From Nannocystis exedens (lineage in GTDB: Bacteria; Myxococcota_A; Polyangia; Polyangiales; Polyangiaceae), in assembly GCA_945861885.1 (NCBI GenBank), contig CAMAVR010000002.1:62001-126000 (forward strand): a stretch of DNA of 64,000 bases. The letters run 5' to 3'. Each line of letters begins with the position of its first letter. Position 1 is the stretch's first letter. A program made the position numbers and the translations under genes. Below the pieces are notes generated by a model, which was not told where the DNA came from, searched no databases, and saw nothing but the letters and a program-made list of their open reading frames with translations. This document shows, piece after piece, positions 17,016 through 26,089 of the stretch.

Positions 17016-20000
17016 CGACCGCGCATGTTCGGCCCGATTCCGGCGAGCTTCATCATTTCGCGGACCACGCTGAGGTTGGAGACGTATCGGCGTAGCGCCA
17101 GCACGCTCGCCGGATCTTTTTCCTGCGGGATTTGGTTGATGTAGACAACTTGCGGGGCAGTGTTGCCCGCTTTCGTTTCGTACGCTTTTGCGATCATCGA
17201 GTTTGCAAACTGCAGCATGCGCGCTCCGGGCGTTCGATAGACCTGTTTTCCGTTGATCACTTCGCTCCCGTAGTCGCGTGCCGCATAGACAATTTTGGAT
17301 TCGGGGTCGGTGAACGTTACCAGGTCAGACTCACCGATGCTTACCGTGTCGGCGCCGCCGGGGGTGAAGATGCGCATCTGATCGGTCCAATCCATCGTCA
17401 GCGTTGTGGCGCCGAACATGAACCCGTACACGATCGCCCGGAACTGCTGTTCCCACCCAAGTGCTGGGTCAACGAGAACAGCGTTTTTAGGGTACTCGAG
17501 CGACGCTAGTTGATCGGGCGCGCTCAGCGGCTGCCATTTATCCCACGGCAAGTACCGCACTTCCGCCATCGCCCCGGACGAACTCTCGGCCGGAGGGATC
17601 ACGAACGGCGCGAATGTCTGCATATCGTTCTGCATGATTTGCGTGAACAGACGGCGCATCTGATCGGGATAGATCGTCGCGTAGTTGATATTCTTCCAAC
17701 GCCCATCGACGAAGTCGTGTTTGTCGACCGACACGAAGTGATTGTACGCCTCGAGCAAGTAGTACATCGCGTTGCTTTTTTCGTAAGTGCTGCCAGCGCG
17801 CGCCAGATAGTCCGACCAGTAGTATCCTTGTGAAAAGTCGTAGTCGTTGTTGATGTAACGCCCCTGACCGGAGCCGACGGCAATTGAAAACGTCGATTTT
17901 CCGTCGCCGTCGATCGCTGCGACCGGAAGATCGCGTTCGTTTTCGGGCTTAAGATCAAAATGGTATTTCCCTGGTTCGGGGCGCGTCAAAATGCGCGCAA
18001 ACATTGAAAATCCATCGGCCGATCCGAGCACCAGCGGCATGAACATTGACGGTTCGGCGTTTAGAATTTCAACAATCTTCTTTCCCGCGAGCTCGGTATA
18101 AATCGCGTTGTTGAGAGCGAGTGTCTTCGTAACGCCGGCAATCATGTCGAAATAGCGTCCGCCTGCAGCGGCAACCGCGCTGCGCGTATTGAACATGACC
18201 CGCCCGCGCCGGAAGTTGTCAAATACGTATCGATTTTCGTAACTGTTGATCAAGAACTGCACTTTTTCGTACGCATCGGCGCCAGTATCGAACCGATTGT
18301 TTTCGATGTTTGATGCCATCGCGAATTCGTCCGACAAAAACATGTACGGATGACGTACCCGGCCGGCTGGATCGACGGCGAACGGCTTGACGTGTGTCGG
18401 GTCGTCGCGCTGATCGTGCACCGGCTTCATGTCACGAACCGCCGCATACTTGATCGACGGACCGGTACAGGTTGCGCTCAGCGGGTCCGACGGGTTAGTC
18501 GGAGCGGAGCACGTGCCAAGAAGCCCGTATGCGTGCGCGTATTCGCTGTAGTGCCGCCCGCCAATGCCCATGAACGTCGCGCGATCAAGCGCCAATGCGT
18601 AGGCGACTGCGGGATCGGCGACCGGCCCGATACCGCTGCGCGCAACTCGCCATTCGCCCCCCTCTAGCGCAAGGCGCTTGTCGTCTTCGACGTCGGCCAC
18701 GTCGGCGTAGCCGAATCGAAGTGCCGCTTTGTCGTACGATCCAAGACCGTTCATGTCCTGCGTTGTGTCGCCTGGGTAATCCATGACGGTCGACGACGCC
18801 CACCTCCAGATAAGCCCCTCTGTCTCGGCTTCGGATACCGGGTCGACCCAACGCGGCCCTACGCATTCGTCACCAGTGCTGCGCTTCGTTGTTGCATCGA
18901 GGACACCGGGCTCCTCTTTCGACGAACAGACCGGTTCGGCGCCGTTTCGCGTGCGGAGTTGCCAATACTGCTTGTGGTAGTTGAGCGAGTCGTAGCTACC
19001 GGTAAAGTTGTGGCGAAGCCCCATCGAATGCCCAATTTCATGGCGGATAACCGACCCGTGAAATTGCTCGCGGAGCCACTGATGAATGTTCTCATCGCGC
19101 GCCATGCGGGCAGCAACGTTGCTCGCTGGCGGGAGCGTGCCGAATTTTTTCAACACGAGTCGCGCCAATCCGGCAAGGCCATCAGGCTCGGGGCTCTCTA
19201 GCATGCAGCCGGAGCGTTGACCGTACGCGCGCATTTTTAGCTGATCGAGCCATGACTGCATCGCAGGGTTCATTCCGCGGAGCGGCGATGCTGCTTCGAA
19301 CAGCTGCGTCTGACCTGCCGTCGGCGTATTGGGATCGTACCCCGCTGCCTGAAGCATGTTTGGGGTCGTCAGCATCGTTTCAAACGACGTCCCCATCAGC
19401 GATTGGCGTCGCCCTTCGATCTCGGGGTCGGCCGAGCCACCAAGTCGCGCAGCAAGACTTGCCGACGCTCTTGCGATCTCTTTTTCTGTTGCTATTCCAC
19501 CGCCGTTTCGAAGGAGCGGCCTGTCGGTCGCTATTGGAGCTCTCACCGAGTGAAGTCGCGCTTGGATCTCTTCCGGGCTCAGGACTTTTGGAAGGTGTCG
19601 CGCGATGCCGCCGTTCGACCCCTCGGCCCAGTCGCGCATGTACGTCCCGTCAATCACCTGCGATTCGCTCGCTTCACCATTGATCAATCGAACGAGATCG
19701 ATCGTCCCTTGAGCGGCGATGTCGAGCACGTGGCTCCATTCGTTTACGCTGGCGGAGACTTTTTCGCCTGTAAGCGGGTCGTCGCCATCGACCATGATCC
19801 CCCACGGTGAAGGCTGTTGCGGCGTGGAGATGATGTTCACGAGGTTGTAACGAATGTCACCGGTCCGAGCGAGCGTCCCCGCTTTGCCGCATGCTGGGTC
19901 GTCGGTTTCGGTGACCGGGCTATGGCACAGAACGAAAATATTCGGGATCGTTCGCCCGTTGTCGGCAGCGATAAATGCTTCATCGATGACAATGTCGCTC

Positions 20001-21415
20001 ACATCCCAGCCGACGCGTTTCGCTTCGACATATTTCGCGCTCTGCGCCGCGAGGACCATCGCCACGTTCCATTGCTGGATCGCTGCAAACGTCGACTCAA
20101 AAAGTGTTGGGTCCGATCCGGGGCCAAAATACCAAGGAATTACGCGTGTTTTTCTCGAGTAAGGCGGAATCGTGCATTTGCGCGAAATGACATCGCAGCG
20201 CGATCCTTTCAGACCGGGGTCGGCGAATTCGCACTCGTCCGAAGTCTTGTTTGGCCCCGGCGTTCCGTCTCGGTCGACAAGATCGCGATTCGGGTCAGCC
20301 CCTGGGGGCGTTACTGCGATCGGCTTTCCGTCTGGGTCGGCAATGGGATGATTGTTCTGATCGAAAATCGGTTTGCCGTCTTCACCGAGCTTGTATTTCC
20401 CGACGTTGCCATCGGCGTCACGCCAGAAGTCGACGTTGCATTGCGAACCGGCGACGTGGCTCTTTTCCCAGATATTGTAGCGATTGGCGAAGCGGTGCCA
20501 CTGTTTATCCTGGACGCCGTAATCGCGATCGTAGCCAAAGCGTTCGGTCGTAAAATAGCCGAACGCGCTCATGCGTTGGCCGTCCCATTCAATCGGCTCG
20601 TAGTCGGTGTCGACAATTCTCTTGAACGCCAAACGGAGCGTAACTTCTGTCGGATCGCATTTCGTGATCGGCGCCATCCCATGCAAAAAGCAGGCGGGGA
20701 CGCTGCCAAACGGCGTGTCGACAACAAGTGGCGTCGCGAAGGCTTTGGTCGTTAGATCAAAATACCCTTCGTCGAGCGCGAAAACCGGCGCGTCAGGGCT
20801 GCTTGGATCTTCAACGAAATAAGCCATCGGATCCCATTTCACGCCACCGTGAATGCCAAGCATCGAAAGGGTGTCGAGCTTGTAGGCGTCGGCGACGTGA
20901 TTCTTCGACCAGTCGACGCGAAAGTGCTCGCGCTGATACCACGGCCGGTCGGTCCTATTTTCGCCGACCACGTTCGTCTCTTCGCCCGTGAGGGAATTGT
21001 AATCGCGCCGGATGTCGAAGTGCTCTTTGATCGAAAAAAGCGCGACAATTTGGCCGTCATTTGTGCGCCGCGAGCCGCGATGGTCGGTGTCGTTGATATG
21101 TTCGTACGTCAGGCGCGCGATGAGCGCCTCTTCTGTGATTTCCCATTTAATGCGCGTAAGTGGCGATGCGTAGGTTGCTGTAAACAGCCCTTGTTGCCCC
21201 GCGCCGTACGGCACGTCGACAACCGAATTGCGCATGTAAAATTCCGGATCGTCTGTCGGGTCAGATAAGTTTGCTCCGACAAAAAAATGCTTTGAAATAG
21301 CGTTCGGTTGGACTCGGTTGATTGGGGTCCGTTCAGCGGCGCAACCGACCGACATGCACGTCGCGAACCCGAGAATCGAGGCAAATTTCGCTCGATGTAC
21401 CCTTTTCTTTCGCAT
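17012..21415 (-). CDS. Very large zinc metalloprotease lipoprotein
   Basis: A 1467-residue exported protein. Residues 1-25 form a lipoprotein signal (LGFATCMSVGC, cysteine at about 25). The metzincin zinc site is complete: HEIGHSMGLRH with ligands H792, H796 and H802 and catalytic E793, preceded by Gly/Tyr-rich regions with WYFGPGSDPTLFESTFAAIQQW. This resembles the large myxobacterial zinc-dependent metalloproteases of the DUF4953/DUF5117 type. The N-terminal 600 residues look like a beta-rich domain. It stands alone with 255 upstream bases. Substrate is unknown; extracellular protein digestion by a predator would fit the setting. Confidence 0.8.
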   Translation of the reverse strand: MRKKRVHRAKFASILGFATCMSVGCAAERTPINRVQPNAISKHFFVGANLSDPTDDPEFYMRNSVVDVPYGAGQQGLFTATYASPLTRIKWEITEEALIARLTYEHINDTDHRGSRRTNDGQIVALFSIKEHFDIRRDYNSLTGEETNVVGENRTDRPWYQREHFRVDWSKNHVADAYKLDTLSMLGIHGGVKWDPMAYFVEDPSSPDAPVFALDEGYFDLTTKAFATPLVVDTPFGSVPACFLHGMAPITKCDPTEVTLRLAFKRIVDTDYEPIEWDGQRMSAFGYFTTERFGYDRDYGVQDKQWHRFANRYNIWEKSHVAGSQCNVDFWRDADGNVGKYKLGEDGKPIFDQNNHPIADPDGKPIAVTPPGADPNRDLVDRDGTPGPNKTSDECEFADPGLKGSRCDVISRKCTIPPYSRKTRVIPWYFGPGSDPTLFESTFAAIQQWNVAMVLAAQSAKYVEAKRVGWDVSDIVIDEAFIAADNGRTIPNIFVLCHSPVTETDDPACGKAGTLARTGDIRYNLVNIISTPQQPSPWGIMVDGDDPLTGEKVSASVNEWSHVLDIAAQGTIDLVRLINGEASESQVIDGTYMRDWAEGSNGGIARHLPKVLSPEEIQARLHSVRAPIATDRPLLRNGGGIATEKEIARASASLAARLGGSADPEIEGRRQSLMGTSFETMLTTPNMLQAAGYDPNTPTAGQTQLFEAASPLRGMNPAMQSWLDQLKMRAYGQRSGCMLESPEPDGLAGLARLVLKKFGTLPPASNVAARMARDENIHQWLREQFHGSVIRHEIGHSMGLRHNFTGSYDSLNYHKQYWQLRTRNGAEPVCSSKEEPGVLDATTKRSTGDECVGPRWVDPVSEAETEGLIWRWASSTVMDYPGDTTQDMNGLGSYDKAALRFGYADVADVEDDKRLALEGGEWRVARSGIGPVADPAVAYALALDRATFMGIGGRHYSEYAHAYGLLGTCSAPTNPSDPLSATCTGPSIKYAAVRDMKPVHDQRDDPTHVKPFAVDPAGRVRHPYMFLSDEFAMASNIENNRFDTGADAYEKVQFLINSYENRYVFDNFRRGRVMFNTRSAVAAAGGRYFDMIAGVTKTLALNNAIYTELAGKKIVEILNAEPSMFMPLVLGSADGFSMFARILTRPEPGKYHFDLKPENERDLPVAAIDGDGKSTFSIAVGSGQGRYINNDYDFSQGYYWSDYLARAGSTYEKSNAMYYLLEAYNHFVSVDKHDFVDGRWKNINYATIYPDQMRRLFTQIMQNDMQTFAPFVIPPAESSSGAMAEVRYLPWDKWQPLSAPDQLASLEYPKNAVLVDPALGWEQQFRAIVYGFMFGATTLTMDWTDQMRIFTPGGADTVSIGESDLVTFTDPESKIVYAARDYGSEVINGKQVYRTPGARMLQFANSMIAKAYETKAGNTAPQVVYINQIPQEKDPASVLALRRYVSNLSVVREMMKLAGIGPNMRGR

Positions 21416-21670
21416 TTCCGACTCCTTTAAGCGCTAAGCAGACTTGACGTAAGACAGCGGCGATCGGGGTGAGCAAAGTTGAGTATTACCGACTCACACC
21501 AGCGGCTGAAGTGGTCGCAATGAATCGGGCGAACCGGTTAATCAAGGGCGTTTTTGCCTCCTCGATAGCGAAAGGGGGGAAGATCGGGTCGAAGTAAGGC
21601 CCAGATTTGTATATTGTTACGCCGGCCTGCACTCTAAAGCACAGGCTGAACTGCCGAGAATGAGGGCTAC

Positions 21671-22252
21671 GTGGATAGTGATCTCGCCGATACCGTAAAC
21701 GGACTCAAAGCGATTTTTCAGCGGCGAAAATTGTCGTGCGCGTTTGGCAAAGCGCCGGCCGAGCTTGTCGACGATCTAAAAAAAGAACTTCGAATTCCAA
21801 GCAGATATCGAAAGTTTTTGATGGCAGCCGATCCGACAAAAGTCGAAACGGTCACGCCGGTTGAACGCGTTCGTCTCATTCCTGCCGAAGAGTTAATGAG
21901 TGCGCAAGAAGCGGTGCGCGCGTCTCCCCCGGGCGATTGGAAGGCGGGGTGGGTCGTAGTTGCCGAGAGTACGCTCCTTGGCGACCCTTATTTTCTCGAT
22001 GTATCAAAGCCGGATCCCGAAGGCGACTGCCCCGTGTACACGGCGATGAGCGGGCAAGACAAATGGACGCCAACGCTCGCGGGTTCAAGCTTTGCGCAGT
22101 TTTTAGGGATATTAACCGTCGCGATGGAAATAGCGACCGGCTTTGGCGATGCGATTATGGATGACGAAGATGAGGATAGCTTTCGGGAGGCGCTCGGCCC
22201 GAAAGTCAAAGTCATCGATGCGGCCGCACTACGTGCCGGGCATTGGACTTAA
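21671..22252 (+). CDS. SMI1/KNR4 (SUKH) family protein
   Basis: A 193-residue protein starting at GTG 21671. Its pattern fits the SUKH superfamily: an early helix ELVDDLKKELRIPSRYRKFLMAAD, the strand-turn VERVRLIPAEELMSAQEA, WVVVAESTLLGDPYFLDVS, and the tail SFAQFLGILT. SUKH proteins often act as immunity proteins for contact-dependent or polymorphic nuclease toxins, but many are chromosomal orphans. No toxin gene lies beside it; upp starts 3 bases after its stop. The acidic EDEDEDSF stretch near the end is a linker. Confidence 0.78.
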   Translation: MDSDLADTVNGLKAIFQRRKLSCAFGKAPAELVDDLKKELRIPSRYRKFLMAADPTKVETVTPVERVRLIPAEELMSAQEAVRASPPGDWKAGWVVVAESTLLGDPYFLDVSKPDPEGDCPVYTAMSGQDKWTPTLAGSSFAQFLGILTVAMEIATGFGDAIMDDEDEDSFREALGPKVKVIDAAALRAGHWT

Positions 22253-22255
22253 CAA

Positions 22256-23071
22256 ATGGTTGAAAGCGCCTATGCAGTAAGCCATTTTCGCGCGCCAGAA
22301 ATCGCGCATCGTTACGGGCCGCAAGTTCATATTCTCGACAGCCCGTTAGCCTGGACGCGCCTCGCAACGATGTGTGCGCGCGAGACGATACAGCCCGAAG
22401 TCGGAAGGCTGGTTCGCACGCTGTATGAAGGGCTCGCCGAGACGGTTGTCGCGTCGGAGTTTCCGCGCGTGCGAATCGATCGTCCAACGCGAATGGTCAT
22501 ATCGTCGCCAGAAGCGGTGCATCGCAGCCTAGCCATAGCGCCGACGACAAAAGTGGTGACAGTCGGCATCGCTCGCGCCGGGACGATGCCGTCGCAGGTT
22601 GTCTACGATTTGCTAAACGAAGTGCTCGACCCGATCGGTGTGCGTCAAGATCACCTCTTCATGTCGCGCGCGGTCGATGCGTCGGGGAAAGTGATAGGCG
22701 CGACCTGGCACGACGCAAAAATAGGCCGCGACGTCGACGGACGAATCCTGCTCTTCCCAGACCCGATGGGTGCGACCGGCGCATCGATGATCAGCGCGAT
22801 TTCGCACTACAAAACGAAGTTAGACGGCACGCCACTTCGATGCATCGCGATGAATTTGATCGTAACGCCGGAGTACATTCGCAACGTGCTCGCGGCGCAC
22901 CCCGACGTGATTATTTATGCGTTGCGGCTCGATCGCGGGCTCAGCGCCGACGATGTGCTCGCTACGGTTCCAGGGACGCGATGGGCAGAAGAGCGCGGGC
23001 TCAACGAACACCAATACATCGTCCCCGGTGCCGGAGGGCTCGGCGAGCTCCTCAACAACGCTTGGATTTAG
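22256..23071 (+). CDS. upp: Uracil phosphoribosyltransferase-like protein
   Basis: A 271-residue PRTase fold protein that should convert uracil and PRPP to UMP. Its PRPP loop is PDPMGATGASM (168-178), GIARAGTMPS corresponds to the family ILRAG motif, and NEHQYIVPGAGGLGE (about 251-265) matches the uracil-binding region (EHGYIVPGLGDAGD in known Upp). It is about 60 residues longer at the N-terminus than E. coli Upp (208). The altered uracil-binding motif leaves room for a different base or a regulatory role. It is linked to the SUKH gene by a 3-base gap. Confidence 0.85.
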   Translation: MVESAYAVSHFRAPEIAHRYGPQVHILDSPLAWTRLATMCARETIQPEVGRLVRTLYEGLAETVVASEFPRVRIDRPTRMVISSPEAVHRSLAIAPTTKVVTVGIARAGTMPSQVVYDLLNEVLDPIGVRQDHLFMSRAVDASGKVIGATWHDAKIGRDVDGRILLFPDPMGATGASMISAISHYKTKLDGTPLRCIAMNLIVTPEYIRNVLAAHPDVIIYALRLDRGLSADDVLATVPGTRWAEERGLNEHQYIVPGAGGLGELLNNAWI

Positions 23072-23144
23072 TGCGAACTGCCCCAAGGATGCCGATGGTG
23101 ACCTTGCGAAGCGTCTGCCTCAGGCATTGACCTCGTCCGGCATG

Positions 23145-23813
23145 CTAGCGGTAGCCGTTGACGAGCGCTTGCGAGAGGAGCCCCCAGCCATCAATCCCGA
23201 CAAAGAGCAGCAATTTGAAAGGGAGGCTGATTTGCGTCGGATTTAGCATCTGCATTCCGAGCGCGAGGAGAATATTTGAAACGATTAAATCGATCACCAA
23301 AAACGGCAAAAAGATCAGAAAGCCAACGGTAAACGCCTCGCCGAGCTCCGTCACCACGAACGCCGGAATCAGCACCGGAAAGTCGTCGGCATCCAGCGAA
23401 ATCGACTCGGCTTTCGCTTGCGCTTTCTTCGCAACTTGAAAAAAGCGATCGCGTTCTTTTGATGAAGCGTTTGCCTTCATAAAGCCGCGCAGCGGTTCGC
23501 CGACCGCGGTGAAAATATGCTGCGCTGTTGTCGCGACATCTTCTTGTTTGTCGTGAAGCAGCGGAGCGACTCGTGTCAGAATTTGCTCGCCCACAGGCGC
23601 CATTGCAAGAAGCGTCAGCGCGGCGGCGAGCGTCATGACGACCGTGGATGAAGGGATGCTCTGCGCGCCGATTGCACTTCTCGCAATTTGCAAAACAGTC
23701 GAGATTTTGACAAACGCAGTTGCGCTCATAAACGCAAACGGAAGAAGCGAAATCAGAGCGAGAACGACGACAAGCGTGATCGGTTGTCCGAAGAGCTGGG
23801 TCGATGGGTTCAT
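23145..23813 (-). CDS. sctR: Type III secretion export-gate protein SctR (FliP family)
   Basis: A 222-residue polytopic membrane protein forming the R ring of the type III export gate. VLIPAFVVTELGEAFTVG, LPFLVIDLIVSNILLALGMQ and LPFKLLLFVGIDGWGLL are diagnostic. The SSKERDRFFQVAKK segment is closer to YscR-type SctR than to flagellar FliP. Start overlaps the stop of the FliO-like gene by 4 bases. sctS, sctU, sctV, sctN and flagellar genes are absent from the window; sctT is 7 kb away. It is probably part of the dispersed myxobacterial non-flagellar system. Confidence 0.9.
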   Translation of the reverse strand: MNPSTQLFGQPITLVVVLALISLLPFAFMSATAFVKISTVLQIARSAIGAQSIPSSTVVMTLAAALTLLAMAPVGEQILTRVAPLLHDKQEDVATTAQHIFTAVGEPLRGFMKANASSKERDRFFQVAKKAQAKAESISLDADDFPVLIPAFVVTELGEAFTVGFLIFLPFLVIDLIVSNILLALGMQMLNPTQISLPFKLLLFVGIDGWGLLSQALVNGYR

Positions 23814-24142
23814 GGTGCCCGAGGCGCGTGACGCGTGCGCATGAATGAGTTTGCAAATGAAATCAGACTGGGCGCTGGCGAAATGGCGCGGTATTCAGCG
23901 AAAGGGAATGCGCCGAGGCGCTGAAAGCCGGCTTCGCTCACGCCGGTCACTACAACTTCGTCGGCAACTTTGATGAGCAAAAGCGAGCGTCTAGCGTCGA
24001 TCGACACCCGTTCAAGAATCGCCAGCTGACGTTCCGTGCTACCGAGTTGAGGACGACGCGCTTTAGCAAGCCACGCGGCTGAAAGCGCGAGCGACACGCC
24101 GAGTACGGCGAACAGTTCAAGTGCGGTCTCCCCCAACGTCAC
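23810..24142 (-). CDS. FliO-like small membrane protein
   Basis: A 110-residue protein with one N-terminal membrane helix (about 8-26, LELFAVLGVSLALSAAWLA) and a cytosolic domain RQLAILERVSIDARRSLLLIKVADEVVVTGVSE. That matches the beta-rich FliO pattern (leu-rich repeat of L-x-V-x-D followed by hydrophobic strand). FliO helps FliP/SctR assemble in flagella, and this gene precedes sctR with a 4-base overlap, which supports the assignment. Non-flagellar T3SS usually lack FliO, so its presence is notable. Confidence 0.7.
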   Translation of the reverse strand: MTLGETALELFAVLGVSLALSAAWLAKARRPQLGSTERQLAILERVSIDARRSLLLIKVADEVVVTGVSEAGFQRLGAFPFAEYRAISPAPSLISFANSFMRTRHAPRAP

Positions 24143-24192
24143 GCCGGCCCCCTTTTTTGGATCGCCTATGGTCGTTCAGCGTCGATGGCGCG

Positions 24193-24804
24193 TCAACCGT
24201 GCATCGAGGCGCGCGCGTCGGATTTTGCGAGCCGGCGAACAACTTTTGCTTCGCAATCGGCTAGCGATTCAAGCCGCTCGTACACCGCCCCTTCGTCGCC
24301 ATGCGCCGCCGCGATGGCGAGATCGACATAGACGCGATAGTGCCGCGCTTCTTGCGGAAAAAATGCTTCATACATCGAGAGGAGTTCGGGTTCGGTGCCG
24401 CTCTTTTTCAGGGCGCCGATGATCAGTTTGAACCGTTCGGCCGACCGCGCTTCAATGAGCGCGGCGATCAGTAGACGATCGACCACGCCGCCGGCCTTTC
24501 CGCGGGGGAGCTCGCCAGCGATGCGTCGAAGGTCGGCTGCATAGGCGTCGATGCGCGGCGTCCCAAGCGTTAGATTGCGTCGCTCAATTAGCGCGAACAC
24601 GGTTTGAAAGTGCTCAATTTCTTCGGCCGCAAGCGCCACGAGTGCTCGAACAATCGCGGGGTTATCGGGGTGCCGCGCAGCAAGCCCTAGGGCATTGGAA
24701 GCCGCTTTCATTTCGCAATGCGCGTGATCGACGATGACGCCATCGAGATCTGAAACGACGGCGTCGGCCCACGCAGAATCGGTCTCTGTTTTCAGGCAAA
24801 ACAC
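24193..24804 (-). CDS. miaE: tRNA-(ms2io6A) hydroxylase MiaE-like
   Basis: A 203-residue ferritin-like di-iron protein. MiaE hydroxylates the isopentenyl side chain of ms2i6A at position 37 of tRNAs. The N-terminus LKTETDSAWADAVVSDLDGVI and the ligand motifs DHAHCEMKA (about 26-34), EEIEHF (about 61-66) and the later EARSAERF and EARHYR segments fit the family well. Length (about 200) is normal. It lies 50 bases upstream of the FliO-like gene start but no functional link is evident. Confidence 0.85.
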   Translation of the reverse strand: MFCLKTETDSAWADAVVSDLDGVIVDHAHCEMKAASNALGLAARHPDNPAIVRALVALAAEEIEHFQTVFALIERRNLTLGTPRIDAYAADLRRIAGELPRGKAGGVVDRLLIAALIEARSAERFKLIIGALKKSGTEPELLSMYEAFFPQEARHYRVYVDLAIAAAHGDEGAVYERLESLADCEAKVVRRLAKSDARASMHG

Positions 24805-24932
24805 GGGGAATGAGATAGCACATGCGCCGGTCGGTGCTCTGCCGCCAACGTGAGCGCCAAACCGTTGCGGCCAAACGTTGAAAATCGACTATGGTTGTTC
24901 GTCAACCGCGTGCCCAAACCACTGGATAATCG

Positions 24933-25691
24933 ATGATTTCGAAAGCCGATCTTGCTCGCATGCGAGCCCTTCAACAGAAAAAGTCTCGCGTTGAGACAAA
25001 GCGATTTTTGGTGCAAGGGCGCAAAGTTGTCGCCGAATTGCTCGAATCGTCGCTTCGGGTTGAAGTGCTTTTGGCGAGTGAAGATGCGGCATTATGGGTA
25101 AAGCCGATGGCGGCCGAGCGAAACGTGCCGATCAAAATTCTCGCGTCGCACGAGCTCGATAAAATCGGAACATTCGAAAAGGGCAACGAGCTGATTGCCG
25201 TCGCCGAAACGCCGCGCGAACTAGGTTTTCGTGCGCCCGGGGCAGGGGAGTTGATGTTTGCGCTCGATGGCGTGCGCGACCCTCGCAACATGGGCGGCCT
25301 GCTTCGTATTGCCGATTGGTTTGGCGTAAAGCGTGTTCTCTGCAGCCGAGAATGCATGGAAGTGTACAATCCAAAATGCGTTCAATCGACAATGGGGTCG
25401 CTGTTTCGGATTGAACTGCGCGTTGTTGATTTGGCTTCGGAGTTAGAACGTTGCGCGGCGGCCAACGCGAAAATTTTTATCGCCGATATGGACGGAAAGC
25501 CTGTCTACAAAGCAGCGCTCTCGCGCCCCGCGGTGCTTGTTCTTGGGAGCGAATCGCACGGGCTTTCGAGCGCAGTTCAATCGCTCAAAGCCGAAGTGAT
25601 TTCGATTCCAAGAATCGGCCAAGCCGAATCGCTCAACGTGGCGATGGCGGCGGCAGCACTCTGCACCGAGTTCACGCGCGCTAATAGCTAG
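24933..25691 (+). CDS. TrmH/SpoU-family RNA 2'-O-methyltransferase
   Basis: A 252-residue SPOUT methyltransferase using SAM to methylate ribose 2'-OH in rRNA or tRNA. Motif 1 is DGVRDPRNMGGLLRIADWFG (R115, N119), motif 2 LGSESHGLS (204-212), motif 3 IPRIGQAESLNVAMAAA (225-241), together forming the SAM knot. An N-terminal L30e-like RNA-binding region (1-90) carries KKSRVETKRFLVQGRKVVAELL. The GLLRIADWFGVKRVLCS wording is, from memory, close to Bacteroidota versions. Target site is unknown. Confidence 0.88.
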   Translation: MISKADLARMRALQQKKSRVETKRFLVQGRKVVAELLESSLRVEVLLASEDAALWVKPMAAERNVPIKILASHELDKIGTFEKGNELIAVAETPRELGFRAPGAGELMFALDGVRDPRNMGGLLRIADWFGVKRVLCSRECMEVYNPKCVQSTMGSLFRIELRVVDLASELERCAAANAKIFIADMDGKPVYKAALSRPAVLVLGSESHGLSSAVQSLKAEVISIPRIGQAESLNVAMAAAALCTEFTRANS

Positions 25692-25720
25692 GTTTATTGG
25701 TACTGCGGGCGGAAGAGGCG

Positions 25721-25966
25721 TTACGACGGCTTGTCACACCGAGTGGTGCCGAGACTAAGACGCGCGCTTGAAGATGATGCGCGTACCGCCTCTCCTTCGA
25801 GTCGCCGGATCGCTGCGCCGATCGTCACCCATATCGATTCGATCGCTTCGCGTGGAACACGCAGCGTCAGCGCCCCTAACGTCAAGTGAATCGTTCCGCA
25901 GGTGCACTCTTCGATGCTGCAGCATTCGCCGGCGGCGATGAGTCGCTTATGTGATTTTTCGTTCAT
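25721..25966 (-). CDS. Small cysteine-containing protein behind a Fur box
   Basis: An 81-residue protein (ATG at 25966) not recognised as a named family. It shows GECCSIEECTCGTIHLTLG, a cluster of four cysteines plus a histidine that could bind metal, then an amphipathic helix AIESIWVTIGAAIRRLE and a Ser/Arg tail. A perfect 31-nt Fur-box palindrome ends 7 bases upstream of the chosen start. The open frame continues upstream through the palindrome (a second ATG lies inside it, MKIIFIINTRM), but a coding Fur box is less likely. Iron-repressed expression is therefore expected. Function is unknown. Confidence 0.6.
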   Translation of the reverse strand: MNEKSHKRLIAAGECCSIEECTCGTIHLTLGALTLRVPREAIESIWVTIGAAIRRLEGEAVRASSSSARLSLGTTRCDKPS

Positions 25967-25972
25967 CCGCGT

Positions 25973-26003
25973 GTTGATAATGAAAATGATTTTCATTATC
26001 AAC
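25973..26003. promoter_or_regulatory. Fur box (perfect 31-nt palindrome)
   Basis: Arms GTTGATAATGAAAAT and ATTTTCATTATCAAC are exact reverse complements around a single central G. The core matches the classical Fur consensus GATAATGATAATCATTATC closely. It lies 7 bases upstream of the small Cys protein start (25966, minus) and 86 bases upstream of the Kelch lipoprotein start (26090, plus), so it could repress both directions when iron is plentiful. Confidence 0.85.
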
Positions 26004-26089
26004 CAAAATGGAGATGAAGTCTTTCCGCCAAGTTCGCTAAGAGCATCGGCCGAAGTATCGCTGTTCACGTTTCTACTTTGAGGCGATTC

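Noticed and set aside
19817..20755. 312-residue plus-strand frame opposite the metalloprotease
   Set aside because: It is an antisense shadow of a well supported gene with Arg/Val-biased composition and no domain.
21520..21597. 25-residue basic frame (MNRANRLIKG start) in the gap before the SUKH gene
   Set aside because: No ribosome site, no conserved pattern and short enough to occur by chance; not reported as a gene.
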